Assembly (NCBI GenBank): GCA_024695315.1
Contig: JAILIJ010000021.1
Span: 1 to 10,806 of the forward strand
Source of the DNA: Bacteroidaceae bacterium
GTDB taxonomy: Bacteria > Bacteroidota > Bacteroidia > Bacteroidales > Bacteroidaceae
Direction of reading: 5' to 3'
DNA length: 10,806 nt
Shown here: positions 7,184 through 10,806 of the stretch, piece by piece
How the letters are laid out: each line of letters opens with the position of its first letter
Position numbering within the stretch: position 1 is the stretch's first letter
The notes under the pieces: generated by a model
What the model was told of the DNA's origin: nothing
The model's input: the letters and a program-made list of their open reading frames with translations, nothing else
Database searches by the model: none
Made by a program: the position numbers and the translations under genes

Positions 7184-10100
7184 TTAGAATGCAACATTTA
7201 CGCCTACAGTATAAACTCGAGGTGAAGGATAACGTCCAAAGTCTACTCCGTTGAGGAGTGAGTTACCGTAGCAGCATCCCACTTCTGGGTCGAATCCATC
7301 ATAGTTAGTGATGGTGAAGAGGTTTTGGATATTGCAGTAAAGCTTCAGATTTTCTATTGGTGTAGATTTGATCCATCGCTTAGGCAAAGTGTATGAAAGA
7401 CTAACGTTTTGTAGGCGAAGGTATGAACCATCTTCTACGAATCGGTCGCTCATACGGTTGTTTTCATTTGTCTTGGCATTTGATAGACGAGGAAGATCTG
7501 TAGTACTTGCATTTGATACATAGTAGTTACGGAAGTCATCTGGACCGTCTGGATCAATCTTTGTTACATTGGCATAGTTGCGAACTGTTGATAGAAGGTT
7601 AGTATTTTCTGATGGGTTCTCAAGCCAGCGGCGTGCATAGTTTACAACCTTGTTACCCACGCTTCCTGAGAAGAAGATTGTTAAATCCCAGTTTTTGTAA
7701 GTAAATGTGTTACCGAAACCGAAAGTGAACTTAGGCTCAGGATTGCCGATGAAAGTACAGTCGTCCTTATTGATGACTCCATCATTATTTAGGTCGGCAA
7801 AGCGATAGTCGCCAATCCATACACTACCTTCCTCAATCTTTGCACCTTCAGGAAGTGCCACCTGCTTAACATTGCCGTTAGCATCCTTATAGTAGAAATC
7901 TTCAGGTTTGTCAAATCGACCGATTACCTTATAACCCCAGAACTCAGCTACTCCGTGGTTCACAACTGTATTGGTAACCGTCGTAACGTCAGAACCAGAC
8001 TGAATGTTTGTTGGTAATGATGCTGTGCTTGAGTCAAGACTCTTCACCTTGTTGCGGTTCATTGTGTATACGATGTTGGTACGCCACTGGAAATCTCCGT
8101 TGTCGATATTGACTGTGTTGAGAGTTAACTCGACACCTGTGTTACGGATAGTACCGATGTTCTGCCAAGGGTTGTCGGCTGCACCAGGTCCCTTTGAACC
8201 TGCCAGTGCAGGGAGAGCAATCTGGAGAATAAGGTCTTCAGTGTTCTTGTAGTACCAGTCTGCTATGAATTCGATTCTGTTGTCGAAGAAGTTGAGGTCA
8301 ACTCCAATGTTATAAGATGTTGTTGTCTCCCACTTCAAGTCTGGATTAGCATGATTGCCGTTGAGAACACCCACACCGAATGGAGTTGTTACGCTACGGA
8401 GTAATGCTATGTTGGCCCAGTTATTTACATTCTGATTACCTGTCTTACCCCAACCAAGACGGAGTTTACCGCTATTGAGAATGCCATTTTCTTCAAGGAA
8501 AGGTTCGTTAGAGAATTTCCAGGCAAGAGCTGCAGAAGGGAAGCTTCCCCATTTGTTACCTTTGCTGAACTTTGAAGAACCATCTCGACGAAGAGTGAAA
8601 GTTGCGAGGTATCTATCTTTGTAAGAATAGAAAGCGCGACCGAAATATGACATCAAAGAGCTGTTGTCTGGGCTACCTGTACCAGTTGAGAGAGTAATGT
8701 CACCGGCAGAAGGACTGGTTGTTGAATTTGACAACATTCCTGTAGCTGTAGAAGCCTGTGCCTCCCAATGAGAGTGGCTCATCTCGTAACCAATCATTAC
8801 ATTTATCTTGTGAGCATCGGCGAATGTCTTGTCATAGTTTAACAGGTTGCGCCATGACCAATATTTGCTCATGAACTTATTCCATTTTGATGTACGTACA
8901 TCACTGACAAGAACGCCAAATGTATAGTCTGGCTCGTAGTAATAGTTATTATTGAAATTGTAGTCGCCAGAAATCTCAGTTTTGAAAGTTAATTCAGGAA
9001 GAATAGTTGCTTCAAGGAATCCATTGAATCGGAAATTGTATTTCTTAGCGTAGTTGTCATGAATTTCTGCCATGGCAACTGGGTTAGTAGGCATGTAGAC
9101 GTCATCTGGACCATCGTATGTACCAGTAGCAGTTCTTACGGCAACTCCTGGCTGCTGTCTGAGAGCATTAAGAATGGTATTGTTTTGGTCAACACCGATA
9201 TCTTGACGTATGTCTGAGAGAGAGAGACTTGTTCCAGCCTTCAACCATGATTTAACTTGAGAATTGACGTTTGCTCGAATAGTCTGACGACGGAAGCCAG
9301 AACCAAGAGCAATACCATCTTGATTCATGTAACCATAGTTGAGAGCATAAGTGGTCTTGTCGTTTCCGCCAGTTACTCCGATGTTATGGCTTGTCATGAA
9401 TGCAGTCTGGAAAAGTTCTTTTTGCCAATCAGTACCTGATCCGAGGAGCTCAGGAGTGACGTAGTTGCTACTTGACTGTACGATGCCTGCGTCAGCTCTG
9501 TCGTTGTGATGTGCTGCATATTCACGCAAATCCATCACGTCGAGATGCTTTGGTAGACCTTGCCATCCTACATATCCATCGTATGTGATCTTAGCCTCAC
9601 CCTTATGTCCTTGCTTTGTGGTAATCATGATGACACCGTTAGAAGCTCGTGAACCATAGATTGCGGTTGCACTTGCATCCTTCAAGATATCCATGCTGAC
9701 GATATCTGCAGGGTTGATTGATGCCAATGGGTTGGCGGCCTCTTCTCCGTTAGCCACGCTTGTCTCAATGACAACTCCGTCAATGACAAAGATTGGCTGA
9801 GATGTAAGATTGATAGAATTGGTACCACGGATACGGATACTTGTAGAACCACCAGGAGTACCTGTGTTACTTTGAATTTGCACACCTGCTGCTCGTCCTT
9901 GTAGAACTTGATCGATAGATGTAGGTACCGATTTCTCGATTGACTTGTTGTCAACAGATACAACTGAACCGGTCATGTCTGAACGTTTCATTTGTCCGTA
10001 TCCTACGACAACGACGTCGGAAAGTAGTTTGTCATCATTTGAAAGGGTTACATTGATGATCTTTTTCGTTCCAACCTTAACGGTTTTCGTTTCATACCCT

Positions 10101-10339
10101 AAGAAGGAAAATTCCAATGTTTGACCTTGTACGACTTCTATGGTATACTTTCCATTTATGTCTGTTACAATGCCCTTAGGCGTACCTTTCACTTTGACAG
10201 CTGCGCTCATTAGAGGGCCTTCACTGTCGTTTACAGTACCACTCACCGTTATTTTCTGTTGTGCGAAAGCCCATATAGGAACTATACACATCAGAACTAA
10301 TAGGCTGATAGTCTTTAATTGTCTGTTAGTGCTGCTCAT
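7184..10339 (-). CDS. xusC: SusC/RagA-family TonB-dependent outer-membrane transporter
   Basis: A TonB-driven beta-barrel that imports the oligosaccharides captured by its SusD partner. The precursor is 1051 residues. It has a Sec signal peptide of about 26 residues (cut after AFA before QQ), a CarboxypepD_reg-like domain (about 30-100, GTVNDSEGPL to LEFSFLGYE), a TonB-box region near DVVVVGYG (108-115), a plug domain (about 118-245) with RIRGTNSI (169-176), IDGV (186-189) and DASATAIYGSRASNGVI (221-237), then the barrel to the terminal aromatic Phe1051. There is no STN signalling domain, so it is not an anti-sigma-linked transducer. A 12-residue DxNxDG loop (849-860) resembles a calcium-binding EF-hand. 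It is the first gene of the operon. The ATG at 10339 is followed directly by the signal peptide. Substrate is inferred from the GH10 gene downstream. The locus described in P. bryantii has two such pairs; by adjacency to xusE this one corresponds to xusC. Confidence 0.93.
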   Translation of the reverse strand: MSSTNRQLKTISLLVLMCIVPIWAFAQQKITVSGTVNDSEGPLMSAAVKVKGTPKGIVTDINGKYTIEVVQGQTLEFSFLGYETKTVKVGTKKIINVTLSNDDKLLSDVVVVGYGQMKRSDMTGSVVSVDNKSIEKSVPTSIDQVLQGRAAGVQIQSNTGTPGGSTSIRIRGTNSINLTSQPIFVIDGVVIETSVANGEEAANPLASINPADIVSMDILKDASATAIYGSRASNGVIMITTKQGHKGEAKITYDGYVGWQGLPKHLDVMDLREYAAHHNDRADAGIVQSSSNYVTPELLGSGTDWQKELFQTAFMTSHNIGVTGGNDKTTYALNYGYMNQDGIALGSGFRRQTIRANVNSQVKSWLKAGTSLSLSDIRQDIGVDQNNTILNALRQQPGVAVRTATGTYDGPDDVYMPTNPVAMAEIHDNYAKKYNFRFNGFLEATILPELTFKTEISGDYNFNNNYYYEPDYTFGVLVSDVRTSKWNKFMSKYWSWRNLLNYDKTFADAHKINVMIGYEMSHSHWEAQASTATGMLSNSTTSPSAGDITLSTGTGSPDNSSLMSYFGRAFYSYKDRYLATFTLRRDGSSKFSKGNKWGSFPSAALAWKFSNEPFLEENGILNSGKLRLGWGKTGNQNVNNWANIALLRSVTTPFGVGVLNGNHANPDLKWETTTSYNIGVDLNFFDNRIEFIADWYYKNTEDLILQIALPALAGSKGPGAADNPWQNIGTIRNTGVELTLNTVNIDNGDFQWRTNIVYTMNRNKVKSLDSSTASLPTNIQSGSDVTTVTNTVVNHGVAEFWGYKVIGRFDKPEDFYYKDANGNVKQVALPEGAKIEEGSVWIGDYRFADLNNDGVINKDDCTFIGNPEPKFTFGFGNTFTYKNWDLTIFFSGSVGNKVVNYARRWLENPSENTNLLSTVRNYANVTKIDPDGPDDFRNYYVSNASTTDLPRLSNAKTNENNRMSDRFVEDGSYLRLQNVSLSYTLPKRWIKSTPIENLKLYCNIQNLFTITNYDGFDPEVGCCYGNSLLNGVDFGRYPSPRVYTVGVNVAF

Positions 10340-10420
10340 AGTTGTTTTTAGTATTAGTAAGAAAATGTTTTCCTAGTATGTTAGACTTTTTCGTCTTTAG
10401 CTAGTGCAATCAATTAAGTC
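10340..10420 (-). other. 5' leader of the xylan operon transcript
   Basis: If transcription starts about five to seven bases past the -7 element, the leader is about 80 bases, longer than the roughly 30 bases of rfbB. It is A/T-rich with no Shine-Dalgarno sequence. Two weak foldbacks are visible: AGAC/GTCT at 10383-10386 and 10393-10396 (six-base loop), and GAAAA/TTTTC at 10361-10365 and 10368-10372. Neither is strong enough to call a riboswitch. Confidence 0.4.
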
Positions 10421-10433
10421 TGCGGCAAAGATA
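10419..10433 (-). promoter_or_regulatory. Promoter of the susC-susD-SGBP-xylanase operon
   Basis: TATCTTTG on the minus strand (10433-10426) matches the TAnnTTTG -7 consensus exactly. It shares the 10-mer CTATCTTTGC with the rfbB promoter. No TTTG is present at the expected -33 spacing, which suits a promoter that needs an activator. In related xylan loci the activator is a hybrid two-component regulator; none is encoded here. Confidence 0.65.
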
Positions 10434-10680
10434 GATGTTTTTGTTATATTGTTCATTAATATTGTTGTAACATAAGTTTTATTTTGTGTTACAAAACTAT
10501 TCCGTTAATTTTAATTAGGCTTAATTCCTCTAGTTAATAGGCACAGGATTAGCGATTTGCATCTAAATGGCCACGTTTGATATTTTTCTATTGTTACTTT
10601 CTCTAAAATTGTTAATTCGCTTTTTTTTTTATGGTTCAGTCTTTTTGTAATCATAATTTATCTTAAAAAAATAACGTTTT

Positions 10681-10699
10681 TGATACTCTCTCAGTATCA
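10681..10699. repeat. Palindrome TGATACT-N5-AGTATCA
   Basis: Two perfect 7-base arms (10681-10687, 10693-10699) flank CTCTC. On the plus strand the stem is followed by TTTTA and on the minus strand by AAAAACG, so a weak terminator for an unseen plus-strand gene is possible. The 12-base centre-to-centre arm spacing also suits a dimeric regulator site about 250 bases upstream of the promoter. Confidence 0.4.
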
Positions 10700-10751
10700 T
10701 TTTATGAGGGTATGTGTGATTATTTTGCAGCTTATCGAAATTTTTAACGTT

Positions 10752-10773
10752 CGTTTAATGTGCGTTAAATGTA
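10752..10773. repeat. Tandem 11-base direct repeat, candidate regulator site
   Basis: CGTTTAATGTG (10752-10762) is followed directly by CGTTAAATGTA (10763-10773), matching at 9 of 11 positions. The period is about one helical turn. The same stretch contains the inverted arms TTTAACG (10743-10749) and CGTTAAA (10763-10769). Head-to-tail sites one turn apart are a common layout for response-regulator DNA binding, but the distance of over 300 bases from the operon promoter leaves open that it serves a gene beyond the edge. Confidence 0.3.
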
Positions 10774-10806
10774 TGGATTGACGGATGAGTTGGGATATTG
10801 GTTGTC

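Larger units (their letters stand above)
10434..10806. other. AT-rich upstream region with no convincing gene
   Basis: All frames are short and contain stops. A T10 run lies at 10621-10630. The longest minus frame from the right edge (36 codons) has no protein-like composition. A plus-strand ATG at 10769 is open for 12 codons to the edge (MYGLTDELGYWL) and has a near-match -7 element, TTATTTTG, at 10720-10727. It could be the start of a divergent gene but cannot be judged within this window. The two repeats listed separately are the only ordered structure I see. Confidence 0.5.

Noticed and set aside
9682..9963. Minus-strand frame of about 93 codons inside the SusC plug region
   Set aside because: It lies wholly within the susC reading frame, which carries the conserved plug motifs there; the alternative translation is low in recognisable structure.
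10340..10420. Riboswitch or attenuator in the operon leader
   Set aside because: Only two short, weak foldbacks are visible, without a terminator-like U-tract or a conserved aptamer core that I can recognise.
10769..10806. ATG-started plus-strand frame open to the window edge, possible divergent gene
   Set aside because: Only 12 codons are visible and its -7 element is a near match at best, so it cannot be told from chance; mentioned only within the upstream region entry.
1..10806. CRISPR arrays, tRNA or rRNA genes, insertion sequences, phage or toxin-antitoxin genes
   Set aside because: No regularly spaced repeats, cloverleaf structures, transposase motifs or paired small genes were seen on either strand.

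Overview
The window looks like a piece of a Bacteroidota chromosome, most likely Prevotella/Segatella (rumen or gut). Four signs support this. It carries a SusC/SusD outer-membrane pair. Three lipoprotein signal peptides end in a Cys followed by Ser/Glu/Asp residues. Both recognisable promoters have a TATCTTTG-type -7 element, and start codons lack Shine-Dalgarno sequences and sit behind A-rich leaders. Intergenic DNA is AT-rich. The genus is inferred from gene order and family resemblance, not from a marker gene.

Layout, left to right. Positions 1-102 hold what may be the 3' end of a plus-strand gene that I do not recognise. Positions 103-232 are a convergent intergenic spacer with two hairpins. 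Positions 233-1366 (minus) encode a dTDP-glucose 4,6-dehydratase (rfbB), a nucleotide-sugar gene for surface polysaccharide that is not part of the neighbouring sugar-uptake operon. It has its own promoter near 1401-1408 and a terminator at 143-188. Positions 1498-1538 carry the terminator of the next operon. From 10339 down to 1561, four minus-strand genes lie 12, 30 and 25 bases apart: SusC-like transporter, SusD-like lipoprotein, IPT/TIG surface glycan-binding lipoprotein, and GH10 endo-xylanase. A promoter at about 10426-10433 drives them. Positions 10434-10806 are AT-rich upstream DNA with two candidate regulatory repeats and no convincing gene.

How the genes work together: the order SusC-SusD-SGBP-GH10 is that of the conserved core of the xylan utilisation locus described in Prevotella bryantii and Bacteroides (xusC-xusD-xusE-xyn10C). 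The xylanase and the surface binding protein are predicted lipoproteins on the cell surface. The SGBP and the two binding modules inserted inside the xylanase hold xylan. The GH10 domain cuts it to oligosaccharides. SusD captures these and SusC imports them with TonB energy. No regulator, side-chain enzyme or xylosidase lies in the window, so debranching and control must be encoded elsewhere.

I found no clearly new system. The most notable points are the tandem carbohydrate-binding insertion that splits the GH10 domain, the pattern of purely synonymous divergence in its most conserved strip, the reduced locus with one transporter pair starting at its own promoter, and the repeats upstream of the operon.
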